Positions 34,846 through 44,056 are shown, counted from the stretch's first letter. The stretch is DNA of 64,000 nucleotides from an archaeon SCG-AAA382B04 (GCA_003034855.1 PZKD01000100.1:1-64000), one strand, 5' to 3'. Made by a program: numbers and translations. The notes: a model not told the origin generated them from the letters alone.

Positions 34846-35322
34846 TCAGGCGCGGGCTTTTTGTTCGATTCTATCTATTCCTCTTTCTTTTGCTTCTTCA
34901 CTTAGCTTGTATTGTCTTTCTACTCGATTTCCTTTCTTCACTAAAAAGTCATCTCTGGCCATTCTTGAGAGATATGTGGATACTGTTGATAACCCTATGT
35001 CTTCGTTATATGCTCTGTTGTAATTTTTTCGAACTTTTTTGGAGGTAAACCATTTCTCTCTAAATTCAAAATAAATAAAAAGTTTTAGTCTCTCTTTGAT
35101 TGTTAATTCATCAAACTTGTCAGTTGAGATATTTTGAAGGGATTTTCTCTGTTTTGATTGATTTTTTGAAAAATTAGGTGCGCCGGATGAAGGTTTTGCC
35201 GGAGTGGTTGAAGGAAAATCAAAAGCCTCAATGAAGTTTATGATTCTATCTTTTGATATGTCTCCTGTGAACTCCACTGAGGTTTTTTCATCCCCTTCAA
35301 CTATCTCCAACTTGACCTTCAT
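34846..35322 (-). CDS. Winged-helix protein with N-terminal beta domain
   Basis: The 158-residue protein begins with a strand-rich segment (KVKLEIVEGDEKTSVEFTG), has a Pro/Ser/Lys linker (TTPAKPSSGAPNF), and ends in a winged-helix domain (KLFIYFEFREKWFTSKKVRK, then YNEDIGLSTVSTYLSRM and ARDDFLVKKGNRVERQYKL). Similar small proteins are widespread in methanogens and haloarchaea without known function. It precedes the beta-CASP gene by 39 bases on the same strand. Confidence 0.6.
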   Translation of the reverse strand: MKVKLEIVEGDEKTSVEFTGDISKDRIINFIEAFDFPSTTPAKPSSGAPNFSKNQSKQRKSLQNISTDKFDELTIKERLKLFIYFEFREKWFTSKKVRKNYNRAYNEDIGLSTVSTYLSRMARDDFLVKKGNRVERQYKLSEEAKERGIDRIEQKARA

Positions 35323-35724
35323 CCTATTTCACCTTTGAGTATCCCATCCCCCCCAGGATGTGAATACTACTTTGTGAACACAACTTTAAGTTAACATGTG
35401 AATAGTGTGTTTTCCCCCATATATAAAACTTTAGGATAATCTACTTGTTTACATCTGTTTTAAAGTTCATTAACAAGTTAATTACATACTTAATTAAAAA
35501 ACTTTTGATTAAATTAGTCAAAATTTTATTCAATTAATCAAGCATTCACAATAAATAGCGAAAAAATATTTCAATAACCAATTATATAGCCAGTTAGTAG
35601 TTATAATCACAATAAAAAAGTTTAAAACTTAAAAAAATTTATTAAAATATTTCAATAAACAAATAAAAATTAATAAATCATTATTAAAATAAACTATTAA
35701 CAAAAATAGTTAACAAATCAAAGG
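35323..35724. other. 400-bp extremely AT-rich intergenic region
   Basis: No gene is seen. 35400-35724 is nearly pure A/T with scattered TTAA and AATATTTCAATAA (twice, about 35568 and 35647). 35335-35420 carries short C runs with a CCCCCC and the promoter of the 34846 gene. The rest could include the upstream region of neighbouring genes, a melting region or simply relaxed sequence. No inverted-repeat array or origin-recognition box is convincing. Confidence 0.4.
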
Positions 35725-36111
35725 TTAATAATTCCTCAAAATATCTCTCGCACTCAAGATACCAACTATCTCCTTCTTATCCTCATTCTTTTCAACAACC
35801 GGTAGTCTCCAAATGTTGGCATCCGCTAATTTCTTAGCAGCCTCCTCGACATCCAAATCTTGATCGATAACCAATAAACGAGGAGTCATAACATCTTCAA
35901 CTAAAACATCATCCCCAAACTCTTCACTACCAATTAGTTTTAATATATCATAAGTAGTGACAATTCCTATCATTTTACCCTGATCTTCCACGAGCAAGCT
36001 ACCTACCCCTTCCTCATTCATTCTGTCCAATGTATCTCGAATCCTCGCTTCTTTATTGATCGTTAAAATCTCCCTAGACATTACATCAGAAACTTTCATT
36101 ATTTTGACCAC
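35725..36111 (-). CDS. CBS-pair protein
   Basis: The 128-residue protein has two CBS modules and nothing else: VSDVMSREILTINKEA (module 1) and VEDVMTPRLLVIDQD (module 2), with GIVTTYDILKLIG and GILSARDILRNY at the ends. Paired modules usually bind adenine nucleotides or SAM. It is a separate unit, 20 kb from the CBS array. The start is placed at the first ATG (36111); a second in-frame ATG (36099) is also possible. Confidence 0.85.
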   Translation of the reverse strand: MVKIMKVSDVMSREILTINKEARIRDTLDRMNEEGVGSLLVEDQGKMIGIVTTYDILKLIGSEEFGDDVLVEDVMTPRLLVIDQDLDVEEAAKKLADANIWRLPVVEKNEDKKEIVGILSARDILRNY

Positions 36112-36172
36112 ACACCATTTTAAGACATCACTTAACTTATTTTTAATTGTATATTAGTATTTTTTTTTTATA

Positions 36173-36766
36173 TTAACTCAGTTCTTTCCAAACTATCAGC
36201 GATCTTTGAAGAGCAGTTATATTAGAAAACACCGCAAGCACTAAAAACATCCAATCTAACAAATACCTTGAATAGACCCTTTGAGAATAAAACAAAGTTA
36301 ATATTGCACCTAAGGATATTAAAAAGAAAATATCTGGTCTAGAAACAATTCCTCGATAAACCCTGTCCTCACCGATTGCTTGTGCTTGAGTTCCAACATA
36401 CCCTGTCATAAGAACACCTATTATAGCTAAAAAACCTATTTCAATACCTACAAATTTAGAAAATGATAAACCCAATAACACCAAAGCATCTGCCACTCTA
36501 TCTACCGTATGATCTAAAAAATCTCCTTTTTTAGAATGTATATCTTTATATCTAGCCACCAACCCATCAAAAACATCAAAAAAAGCTACTAAAAGTGCTA
36601 AAAAAACACCTAGAGCCAAATGATTTAATGAAAAACTCAAAAAACAGATGAATGAAAATACTAAGGAAGCAAAAGAGAGTTGATTTGGAGAGAAAAATCT
36701 ACCTAAAAATAAGGCTACTCCCTTGACTCGTTTTCTAACGATCTTTTGTTTCCTCTCAAGAACCAT
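36173..36766 (-). CDS. CDP-alcohol phosphatidyltransferase family enzyme
   Basis: The 197-residue membrane protein contains [30 protein letters not shown] near residues 63-92 (given here as the family pattern DG-x2-AR-x8-G-x3-D-x3-D, all residues present). About six transmembrane helices are visible. Archaeal members make archaetidylserine, archaetidylglycerol phosphate or archaetidylinositol phosphate. The long N-terminal basic stretch and DHTVDRVAD resemble inositol-phosphate enzymes, but the headgroup is not certain. It is divergent from pdxS with about 70 bases between the real starts. Confidence 0.87.
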   Translation of the reverse strand: MVLERKQKIVRKRVKGVALFLGRFFSPNQLSFASLVFSFICFLSFSLNHLALGVFLALLVAFFDVFDGLVARYKDIHSKKGDFLDHTVDRVADALVLLGLSFSKFVGIEIGFLAIIGVLMTGYVGTQAQAIGEDRVYRGIVSRPDIFFLISLGAILTLFYSQRVYSRYLLDWMFLVLAVFSNITALQRSLIVWKELS

Positions 36767-36836
36767 ACAAAAACAACTTAATATTAAAAGAATAAATATC
36801 TTTAGAAGTTTTTACCAGAAACTGGAGAAGCACACC

Positions 36837-37736
36837 ATGGTTGATTTTGATAATTTGAAAAACGGAACAGAACTAGTGAAAAGAGGTTTTGCTCAGATGC
36901 AAAAGGGTGGAGTTATTTTAGATGTAACTACACCTGAAGAAGCTAAAATAGCTGAAGAGGTAGGAGCTGTTGCTGTTATGGCATTAGAAAAAGTTCCAGC
37001 AGATATACGGGATAAGGGAAATGTTGCAAGAATGGCAGATCCTGCCGTAGTAGAAGAAATTATGGATGCTGTAACTATTCCTGTTATGGCAAAGTGTAGG
37101 ATTGGTCATACAATGGAGGCACGGATTTTAGAAAGTGTCGGAGCTGACATGGTTGATGAATCAGAAGTTCTAACCCCTGCAGACCCTCAGTATCATGTTG
37201 AAAAAGAAAAATTTGATGTTCCATTCGTTTGTGGTTGCAGAGACTTAGGAGAAGCTCTAAGAAGAATAGATGAAGGAGCTGCGATGATCAGAACTAAAGG
37301 TGAAGCTGGAACAGGAAACGTAATGGAAGCAGTTAGACATATGAGAGCTGTAATGGGAAAAATTAGAGAACTAAAAGGAAAAAGCAATGAAGAACTTAAA
37401 AATGTATCAAGAGAAATTGAAGCTCCTTATTATTTAGTAAAAGAAGTGGCTAAGCTTCAAAGACTTCCTGTGGTCAACTTTGCCGCTGGTGGTATAGCTG
37501 GTCCTGCTGATGCAGCATTGATGATGAACATGGGAGCAGATGGTGTATTTGTCGGGAGTGGGGTCTTTAAATCAGAAAACCCAGAAGAAAGAGGAAGAGC
37601 CATAGTTGAAGCAGTCAATAGTTATGCTAAACCAGATATTTTAAGCGAGATCTCTAAGAACTTAGGTAAACCAATGAGTGGTATTGACATAGAAGAAATG
37701 GATGAAGATGAAAAATTACAAAATCGAGGTTGGTAG
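36837..37736 (+). CDS. pdxS: Pyridoxal 5'-phosphate synthase subunit PdxS
   Basis: ATG 36837 ([17 protein letters not shown]) gives 299 residues, the normal length; the longer frame upstream overlaps the divergent lipid gene and is not used. Motifs are [30 protein letters not shown] with the substrate-binding Lys, [16 protein letters not shown] with the second active Lys, and [19 protein letters not shown] with VFVGSGVF phosphate binding. It makes PLP from ribose 5-phosphate, glyceraldehyde 3-phosphate and ammonia from PdxT, which is encoded 38 bases downstream but frameshifted in this sequence. Confidence 0.95.
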   Translation: MVDFDNLKNGTELVKRGFAQMQKGGVILDVTTPEEAKIAEEVGAVAVMALEKVPADIRDKGNVARMADPAVVEEIMDAVTIPVMAKCRIGHTMEARILESVGADMVDESEVLTPADPQYHVEKEKFDVPFVCGCRDLGEALRRIDEGAAMIRTKGEAGTGNVMEAVRHMRAVMGKIRELKGKSNEELKNVSREIEAPYYLVKEVAKLQRLPVVNFAAGGIAGPADAALMMNMGADGVFVGSGVFKSENPEERGRAIVEAVNSYAKPDILSEISKNLGKPMSGIDIEEMDEDEKLQNRGW

Positions 37737-37774
37737 CTACCTCCTTTCTTTTTTCTTTTTTAAGTGATCCAGAT

Positions 37775-38351
37775 ATGAAGGTAGGGATTATAGATCTCCA
37801 AGGAAGTGTAAAAGAACATTATTTTTCTGTTTCTAAATTAGTGGGGGGAAAAAAATGTTTATAGAATTAGCGATAAAGGAAAAGTGCCACTGATGGATAA
37901 AATAATTATTCCTGGAGGAGAAAGCACTACATTATGTAGGTTATTAAACGAAACAAGCATTTCTAAAGAAATAAAAAAAGCTGGAAAACAAGGTAAACCT
38001 ATTTTTGGGACATGTGCTGGTTTAATTACTCTAGCAAAAAAGGGAGGAAAAAAAGTAGATAAAGCTAATCAAAAATTATTAGGTCTGATGGATATATCAG
38101 TAGATAGGAATGCCTTTGGTAGACAAAAAAAATCATTTGAGACTAATTTGGATCTTTCTTTTTTGAAAAAACCATTTCCTGGTGTTTTTATTAGAGCACC
38201 TGTCATAACGGACGTTGGAAAAAATGTTTCTATCCTAGGGAAACACCAAAATAAGATAATAGCATGTCAACAGCATAACTTATTAGCAACCGCTTTTCAT
38301 CCAGAACTCGTTGAGGACAATAGAGTCTATGATTATTTCTTAAGTATTTAA
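37775..38351 (+). pseudogene. pdxT: PdxT glutaminase gene with a frameshift in GGGGGGAAAAAAA
   Basis: ATG 37775 opens MKVGIIDLQGSVKEHYFSVS, the PdxT N-terminus. The frame stops soon after G6A7 (37842-37854). Removing one base there gives GGKNVYRISDKGKV leading into PLMDKIIIPGGESTTLCRLL, FGTCAGLITLAKK with the nucleophilic Cys, and AFHPEL with the His-Glu pair. The rest of the gene is complete to 38351. PdxT supplies ammonia to PdxS. A single extra base in a homopolymer may be a sequencing error, slippage or real loss. Confidence 0.8.
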
Positions 38352-38367
38352 TCAGTTACTTTCACCC

Positions 38368-38893
38368 TTAGTTTTGAGAATCTTCAGTGATTTTTAAGTT
38401 GTAATCCACTTCTGTTAAGGTATTCTTAAGAAGTTGTTTAATGAATTCTTTACTTTCTTTAGAATTTAATAATAATGTAAATTCGTTGGATTATGTTTCT
38501 TGCATATTAAAGAAGTTACAGGCCTCTATTCTCTTTAAATAATCTTTTGGACTATTTATATTTTCTTTTAATTGATCTGCATAGCTTTTAGCTACTTTCG
38601 ATAGCTCTTTCCAAAATTCACTATCTTTAGGTAGTTTATCTAGGTATTTGAAAAAAAGTGTCAAGTGATCGACATCTAATATAATGTGTTCTCCTGAGGA
38701 AAGCATTTTTGTGTAGAAATTTAATTTTTCTTCACCATCATCTTCTATGAGTTCGTGTTTATCATAATAAAAGGTTAGTACTTCCCTAATAACTTGACTT
38801 TGGTTTTCATCAAATTCTTTTTTTTAATTCTTCTAGTAATTTTATTGTTTTTTCATCTAAAGCTACAGTTATTCTTTTTGGTGAATTGGACAT
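38368..38893 (-). pseudogene. Degraded ribbon-helix-helix regulator gene
   Basis: ATG 38893 opens MSNSPKRITVALDEKTIKLL, an RHH strand plus helix. The frame breaks in an A8 run near 38825; with one A less it continues EFDENQSQVIREVLTFYYDK and then KMLSSGEHIILDVDHLTLFF, a larger C-terminal ligand or dimer domain. A TAA in codon context ..NMQET-stop (about 38491) is followed by another 40 coherent codons (SNEFTLLLNSKESKEFIKQL) to TAA at 38368. So there are a frameshift and a nonsense change. It was an archaeal RHH regulator of the larger type. Confidence 0.65.
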
Positions 38894-38896
38894 TAT

Positions 38897-40090
38897 TTAC
38901 TCCTCAAGAATTTTTTTAATTTTAATTTTACCTTTCAATTTATTTGAAACTAAGTTTTCGATGTTTTTTCTTGTATTTTTTACGTTTTTCTTTTTTCTTT
39001 CTAATTTATCTTCGATTTTTTGTTTTTCTTTTTTAAGGTTATTTAATTTATTTTTATGATCTTCTTTATCTCTTTTTTTACGCCTCTTTTTATCTTCTCT
39101 CTGTTCTTTTAATTCCTTTATTTTTCTCTTATTTTCCTCTAACTCTCGATTAATATCTTTTAATTTAATTACTTTATTTTTTAGTTCTTTGAAGTTATTT
39201 CTTAGCTTATTTATTCTCTTAATTTTTTCATTATTAATTTCAATTTCATCATTTTGATAGAGATCCTTTACTTTATCCAAAATGTTTTTGAAAGAGTTTG
39301 GGGAATTAATTAATTCTTCATATGGTGTTTCAATTTCTTTATTAGTTACATATCCATATTTTCTAAATATTCTAGGCAAAAAACCTACTTTTGATTTTAT
39401 CTTATTCTCTAATTCATCTTTATTATCTTCAAGGCTTCTTAATTGAGTTTCTAGTTTTTTAAATTTATCAGAGGGGGCAATATTGTCTATTTCTTCTCTT
39501 AAATTGTCAATTAAATCTCTTTTTTCTTCAATTTTATGAATTAGTTTTTGTTTTTCTTCCTCTAAATATTTTATTTCATCTAAATCTTCTTCTATATCTT
39601 TTTTATAATCCTTGAGTGTTTCAAAATCTCTTTTTATTTCTAATTTATCGTTTATCTCTTCTAATTTAGCTATTGCTCTCTTTAAATGTACCCTAGCTTC
39701 TTTCATTTCTTCTTCAAAAAAATGAGTAATATACTTTGAAGCTCTTCCGCTAGGATAGCATCTCTTTAACTTTTGATAAAAACTTAATACATCTTCTTCT
39801 GGATCAAAATTTTCCTCGAAATCATCAAGTAAATTATCTATTTTCCTACAATAATCATCCTTAGCATTCTCTGCTGTTTTTCCCAACTTATCAGGAGTTT
39901 CAGAATCTTTTAAACAATTTATTTCTTCTTTAAATTTTTGAATCTCTGAGAAACAACTATCTCTTAATTCTTTAATTTCTTTTTTCTTATTTTTCCTTTC
40001 TTCTTCTGTAACATTCTCAAATTTTTCTACTGCCTCGCTAAGACCGTACTCAACTTCTTTTTTTCCTAATAATTTCTTAATAAATGACAT
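38897..40090 (-). CDS. Long coiled-coil protein, unknown
   Basis: The 397-residue protein is dominated by coiled coil (residues 1-260 and 290-395) with one globular-looking insert (VGFLPRIFRKYGYVTNKE near 240-257). Lys/Glu content is very high and no ATPase or membrane motif is seen. It is 3 bases downstream of the RHH gene start on the same strand, with that gene following it, so the two are likely co-transcribed. It could be a chromosome- or cytoskeleton-associated spacer. There is no family assignment. Confidence 0.55.
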   Translation of the reverse strand: MSFIKKLLGKKEVEYGLSEAVEKFENVTEEERKNKKKEIKELRDSCFSEIQKFKEEINCLKDSETPDKLGKTAENAKDDYCRKIDNLLDDFEENFDPEEDVLSFYQKLKRCYPSGRASKYITHFFEEEMKEARVHLKRAIAKLEEINDKLEIKRDFETLKDYKKDIEEDLDEIKYLEEEKQKLIHKIEEKRDLIDNLREEIDNIAPSDKFKKLETQLRSLEDNKDELENKIKSKVGFLPRIFRKYGYVTNKEIETPYEELINSPNSFKNILDKVKDLYQNDEIEINNEKIKRINKLRNNFKELKNKVIKLKDINRELEENKRKIKELKEQREDKKRRKKRDKEDHKNKLNNLKKEKQKIEDKLERKKKNVKNTRKNIENLVSNKLKGKIKIKKILEE

Positions 40091-40157
40091 TCAGTATTAA
40101 TAATAAAGTACATTAGCGACATAATTATTTTTCCCATACTCGAAAATATTTTAAGGC

Positions 40158-40242
40158 TATAAATATGATTAAGCGATGGCCCTTTAGGGCATTACTCAAT
40201 TGGCTCATACCAGAGCCACAACAAAACGTATAAACTGGAGGT
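40158..40242 (+). promoter_or_regulatory. Promoter and structured leader of the Alba gene
   Basis: TATAAATA (40158-40165) with an upstream TTTTAAGGC BRE-like element is a strong archaeal promoter. The leader contains two short hairpins, GCCC-TTTA-GGGC (40179-40190) and GGCTC-ATACCA-GAGCC (40202-40217), and ends in the ribosome-binding site GGAGGT (40237-40242). An abundant chromatin protein with a leadered mRNA fits this arrangement; the hairpins may affect stability. Confidence 0.55.
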
Positions 40243-40248
40243 AACAAA

Positions 40249-40533
40249 ATGCCAGAAGTATCAGAAGATAATGTCGTATATGTAGGAAACAAAGATGTAA
40301 TGAGCTACGTACTAGCAGTGACCACACAATTCAATGAAGGATCTAGCGAAGTTGTAGTAAAAGCCCGAGGAAGAGCTATCTCAACTGCAGTTGACACCGC
40401 CGAAGTAGTTAGAAACAGATTTCTTGAAGACGTTGAAGTTGAAGACATAGATATTTCCACTGAAACACTAGAAAACGAAGAAGGTGGAGAATCAAACGTT
40501 TCATCAATGGAAATAACATTAACAAGGGAATAA
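40249..40533 (+). CDS. albA: Alba chromatin/RNA-binding protein
   Basis: The 94-residue protein is an Alba-fold DNA/RNA-binding protein. The N-terminal strand [17 protein letters not shown] is the Alba motif (usual IGxKPVMNYVLA), and [20 protein letters not shown] with the following [13 protein letters not shown] completes the fold. The lysine acetylated in Sulfolobus Alba (K16) corresponds to K13 region. The tail is acidic ([10 protein letters not shown]), in line with a salt-adapted host. It is a single gene with a strong promoter. Confidence 0.93.
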   Translation: MPEVSEDNVVYVGNKDVMSYVLAVTTQFNEGSSEVVVKARGRAISTAVDTAEVVRNRFLEDVEVEDIDISTETLENEEGGESNVSSMEITLTRE

Positions 40534-40569
40534 ATCAATTCCCTTTATTTTCTTAATTTTTTATTTTTC

Positions 40570-41583
40570 TTATCCAAATTTTAATGTTCGTTGATTCTTC
40601 TCTATTTTTACACCTGAACCTTGTCTAATCTCTCCAATTACCTCAGCTCTAAATCCAAAATCGTTGATTTTTTCGATAATTTCGTTAGAATCTTTTTCTT
40701 CTGTAATCAAACTATATCCTATTCCCATATTGAAGATATTATACATTTCCTTTTGATCTATCTCTCCACATTTCTTAATGAAATCAAAAATTTCTGGAGG
40801 TTCTAAGGGATTATTGATTAAATATTGATAATCTCCTAATCTTGTCAGATTAGTTAATCCACCACCAGTTATGTGGGCTAATCCTTTTATATTGAAGTCT
40901 TCAATCAGTCCTAAAATAGATTTGACATAAATTCTTGTTGGTTTTAAGAGTTCTTCTCCAATTAGGTTATTTTGATTAAATTTATCGTGATAGTTGTATC
41001 CAGCATTTTTTATTGATTCTCTAGCCAAGGTTAATCCATTGCTATGGATTCCATTGCTCTTAATTCCAATTATTTTATCTCCCTCAGTTATATTTTTACC
41101 TAACATCGCTTCATCTGCTATGCCAACGCAAGTTCCTGCTATGTCAAAATTATTTATTATTTCAGTGAGGGTTGCAGTTTCTCCTCCAAGAACATTTACA
41201 TTAGCCCTTTCAGCCCCTTTTTTAATTCCCTTTCCTAATTGCGCACTAATTTCCGGTTTAGGATCTTCAAATGCCAGATAATCTACAAATGCTAATGGTT
41301 CAGCTCCTACTGACAATACATCATTTACATTCATCGCCACACAATCGATACCTATACTCTCATATTCCTCCATTTTATTAGCTACCAAAAGTTTTGTTCC
41401 TACCCCATCTGTAGATATAGCTAATTGCTTGTTTTTTAAGGACATTAAACCTGCAAAATGTCCTCCCGTATCTATTTTCTTTTTATCATCCTTTCTAGAA
41501 TAAACTGCTTGTTTTGCAAGAGCCGAAATAGTCTTTTCTTCTTTATCTAAATCTACACCAGCTTTTTCGTAATCCATTCCCAA
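40570..41583 (-). CDS. purM: Phosphoribosylaminoimidazole synthetase
   Basis: The 337-residue AIR synthetase converts FGAM to AIR in purine biosynthesis. Motifs are LAISTDGVGTKLLVA, IDCVAMNVNDVLSVGAEPLAF, LGGETATLTEI, SNGIHSNGLTLARE and HITGGGLTNL. The length and order match the family. It starts 3 bases after mch ends on the same strand and is probably co-transcribed with it, DRG and the Cys-rich gene. Confidence 0.95.
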   Translation of the reverse strand: MGMDYEKAGVDLDKEEKTISALAKQAVYSRKDDKKKIDTGGHFAGLMSLKNKQLAISTDGVGTKLLVANKMEEYESIGIDCVAMNVNDVLSVGAEPLAFVDYLAFEDPKPEISAQLGKGIKKGAERANVNVLGGETATLTEIINNFDIAGTCVGIADEAMLGKNITEGDKIIGIKSNGIHSNGLTLARESIKNAGYNYHDKFNQNNLIGEELLKPTRIYVKSILGLIEDFNIKGLAHITGGGLTNLTRLGDYQYLINNPLEPPEIFDFIKKCGEIDQKEMYNIFNMGIGYSLITEEKDSNEIIEKINDFGFRAEVIGEIRQGSGVKIEKNQRTLKFG

Positions 41584-41586
41584 GGG

Positions 41587-42492
41587 TCACATCTCCATGT
41601 TAAATGATTTTTTGAGTATTTTAGGGTTTTTTTCACCAAAATGTTTAATTTCTCCAGTTTCCTTAGAGTTTATAACTACTTCTGCTGGGGCAAAAAAATC
41701 ATCATCTATCTGATAAAAATCAAAATCAGCTTCTTTAAAAACCTCTATCATTAACTTACCATAATCCTTGGAATTTTTAGAGACCAAATTTTGAAATCCA
41801 TCATCCATTTCTTTTACATGGAGAGTTACACTTCCACCATATATGATTGCGTCATTTGTTTTACCCAAAGCCTCTTGATTGGAATCAGACAAAGGGGCTA
41901 TAGGTGCAGTTCCAAATCCATTCTCTATATTGTCTACAGATATATCTAGTCTCTCGACCTTATGAATAGCTGTTTCTATTACCCTAGCAGAAATCTGGAT
42001 ACTTCCCACTAATGAGTTTGTTGGAGCATATAAAATAAAGATATCTTCCTTATTAACTTCACATTCCTCGGATATTTGTTGTATTACTTTTCTATCTGGT
42101 TGTTGGGATGTTTCTAATGCTATTATTGCATAATTTTCATTAGATTTTTTAGTTATTCTATTCTCTTTGTTATTTAAGCATCTTGCTGGACCAGAGCCAA
42201 TTGAGTTTTTTATTTGCCAATCTGCTTTTTGACAATCCAAACAAGCTAAAATAGGAAAGTCAGTATGGACTTGAATCGCTGGAAATTGAATTTCCCCTAT
42301 CTTTTGTTCAGTGAATCCTACGGTTCCTAATCCCCCCATACATACCTCAGAAAATAAGGCTCCAGCATTATAGCCTCCATCAGAGCAATCTAATATTGTT
42401 GTATTATTTTTTTCAATTATTCTTATGCCTAATTCTTTGCTCCAGCTTATCATATCTTCTGTTATAGGTAAAACGTTTGAATTAACTTTCAT
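41587..42492 (-). CDS. mch: Methenyl-tetrahydromethanopterin cyclohydrolase
   Basis: The 301-residue enzyme interconverts formyl- and methenyl-tetrahydromethanopterin in the archaeal C1 pathway. Diagnostic segments are CSDGGYNAGALFSEVCMGGLG, IQVHTDFPILACLDCQKADW, GSGPARCL and APTNSLVGSIQISARVIETA. The length is slightly below the 315-320 residues of methanogen enzymes, mainly at the N-terminus. It ties the organism to tetrahydromethanopterin-dependent metabolism, as in methanogens and methane or alkane oxidisers. It lies between purM and the DRG gene. Confidence 0.93.
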   Translation of the reverse strand: MKVNSNVLPITEDMISWSKELGIRIIEKNNTTILDCSDGGYNAGALFSEVCMGGLGTVGFTEQKIGEIQFPAIQVHTDFPILACLDCQKADWQIKNSIGSGPARCLNNKENRITKKSNENYAIIALETSQQPDRKVIQQISEECEVNKEDIFILYAPTNSLVGSIQISARVIETAIHKVERLDISVDNIENGFGTAPIAPLSDSNQEALGKTNDAIIYGGSVTLHVKEMDDGFQNLVSKNSKDYGKLMIEVFKEADFDFYQIDDDFFAPAEVVINSKETGEIKHFGEKNPKILKKSFNMEM

Positions 42493-42508
42493 TTTTTAAT
42501 ACTCCTTT

Positions 42509-43597
42509 CTATATGTTCTTCATTATCAACTGGACAATATCCCCATCTCCTACTTTATGATCCAATCCAACTTGCTGGCCATCAAATTTAGAAGAAGGGC
42601 CCCATACTCTAGCGAATTCAAATTTTTCCTTAAATTCAGTGTGGATTTCCTTGCAAACATCTTCTATTGTTGATCCTTTTTCTAAAATAACAGGTTCTTT
42701 TTTATCTACAGATCCTTGCTGGGGTTTCAAATAAACTCTCATCAAATCCAATTTATCATAAATCTTTTCTTTCAAGTAATCTAGATTAAATCCTTCTTCA
42801 GCTGAAATATAAATTCTATTATTTTTGTCTTTTCTAAGATCCCTATCTATTTTATCAATTTTGTTTACAACAGTTAAGGCAGGTAGGTATACTTTATTTC
42901 CCGAAAGTTCGTCGATTAAATCATCAATAGAAACCTTTTCTCTAAAACTTATTCTCGCATTAGATATCTTATATTCCCTTAAGACTGATTTAATCGTATC
43001 ATATTCGATATTTTGTTCTACTGAACTGGTTATTGATATCCCTCCCTTTTCCTTTTGATTAATAGTTATCTTAGGTGGAGACTTATCTAAGCGAATGCCA
43101 GCATCATATAACTCTTGATTTATGTCCCCTATTTTTTCTATAGAGTCTACATCCACCATTCTTAAAATCAAATCTGCATTTCTAACTACTGATAGAACTT
43201 TTTTTCCACTTCCTTTTCCAGAGGAAGCTCCATGAATTAATCCTGGAACATCAAGAATTTGGATATCAGCACCTTTATATTTAAGCATTCCAGGAACCAC
43301 TTTTAGCGTTGTAAAATCATATTGTGCAGTTTCTGAATCAGCATTGGTTAATTTAGAAAGCAAAGTAGATTTTCCAACAGAAGGATAACCCATTAAAACA
43401 ACTGTCCTATCCCCAGTTTTTGGAACTGAATAACCCTCTCCTCCTGATGAAGAGGATTGTTTTTTTTCTAATTTTTCTTGAAGACTTGATAACTTAGCCT
43501 TTAACCTCCCTATATGTTTCTCAGTTGACTTATTATAAGGTGTTTCTTGAATCTCTTGTTCAATTTCCTCTATCTCCTGTTGAAGTGAATTATTCAC
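42509..43597 (-). CDS. DRG-type GTPase (Obg superfamily) with TGS domain
   Basis: The 362-residue protein has an N-terminal helical hairpin, G1 MGYPSVGKSTLLSKLT near residue 68, G3 DVPGLIHGASSGKGSGK, G4 VVNKIDKI, and a C-terminal TGS domain (VILEKGSTIEDVCKEIHTEF, then GPSSKFDGQQVGLDHKVGDG). This is the DRG family, linked to ribosome and translation factors in archaea and eukaryotes. It is first or second in the minus-strand operon with mch and purM. Confidence 0.92.
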   Translation of the reverse strand: MNNSLQQEIEEIEQEIQETPYNKSTEKHIGRLKAKLSSLQEKLEKKQSSSSGGEGYSVPKTGDRTVVLMGYPSVGKSTLLSKLTNADSETAQYDFTTLKVVPGMLKYKGADIQILDVPGLIHGASSGKGSGKKVLSVVRNADLILRMVDVDSIEKIGDINQELYDAGIRLDKSPPKITINQKEKGGISITSSVEQNIEYDTIKSVLREYKISNARISFREKVSIDDLIDELSGNKVYLPALTVVNKIDKIDRDLRKDKNNRIYISAEEGFNLDYLKEKIYDKLDLMRVYLKPQQGSVDKKEPVILEKGSTIEDVCKEIHTEFKEKFEFARVWGPSSKFDGQQVGLDHKVGDGDIVQLIMKNI

Positions 43598-43642
43598 CTA
43601 ATTTTGCCTCCGAGTTTAGAGAAAAAAGAAACATCAAACATT

Positions 43643-43924
43643 TTAATATATATCATAACCAGGATTGGAATACCCATCATCCAAATATGGATCATCCTCT
43701 ACCAAATTTTCTTCTAAACCTCCAGCATCCCCTTTAATCTTTTCCTGCTGACAATCCTCTAGTTTCTTTACAATCTCTTTGAATTCTTCTTGATCTTGTT
43801 TTCTTTCTGTACATACTTCACATACCCTCTCAGAAATTGCACAAGGTTCTTCAATGCAACTAGCACATTTTTCCACAATACACCCGGCACAAGAATCTGA
43901 ATTGAAATCATATGCACTTGCCAT
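43643..43924 (-). CDS. Small Cys-rich protein, unknown
   Basis: With ATG 43924 (MASAYDFNSDS) the protein has 93 residues. Eight cysteines occur in the first 45 residues (CAGCIVEKCASCIEEPCAIS and CEVCTERK), in CxxC and CxxxC spacing that could bind zinc or Fe-S, but the arrangement is not a known finger. The rest is acidic helix. A longer frame from 44035 translates a solo element repeat and is not used. It precedes the DRG gene and follows NFU on the same strand. Confidence 0.6.
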   Translation of the reverse strand: MASAYDFNSDSCAGCIVEKCASCIEEPCAISERVCEVCTERKQDQEEFKEIVKKLEDCQQEKIKGDAGGLEENLVEDDPYLDDGYSNPGYDIY

Positions 43925-43983
43925 GAATATTTCCTCACTAAAATAAGTGATTCTGAAACTAATAAAAAAGTTTCCAATCAAAA

Positions 43984-44036
43984 GTGAACTACCCCTACCT
44001 AACTCACGTTGTTCGTGAGGAAAGGGACTTCTCACC
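43984..44036 (+). repeat. Solo hairpin end of a TnpB/IscB-type element
   Basis: The best-preserved copy: GTGAACTACCCCTACCTAAC, stem CTCACGTTGTTCGTGAG, then GAAAGGGACTTCTCACC. Outer GTGA...TCAC arms and inner CCC...GGG pairing are both visible. No nuclease gene is adjacent. Confidence 0.6.
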
Positions 44037-44056
44037 TATTAAGTTAAAATAAGATG

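Noticed and set aside
36723-36836. Longer N-terminus for PdxS
   Set aside because: It overlaps the divergent lipid gene and lacks conservation; ATG 36837 gives the normal length.
43925-44035. Longer start for the Cys-rich protein
   Set aside because: The extension translates the hairpin repeat.
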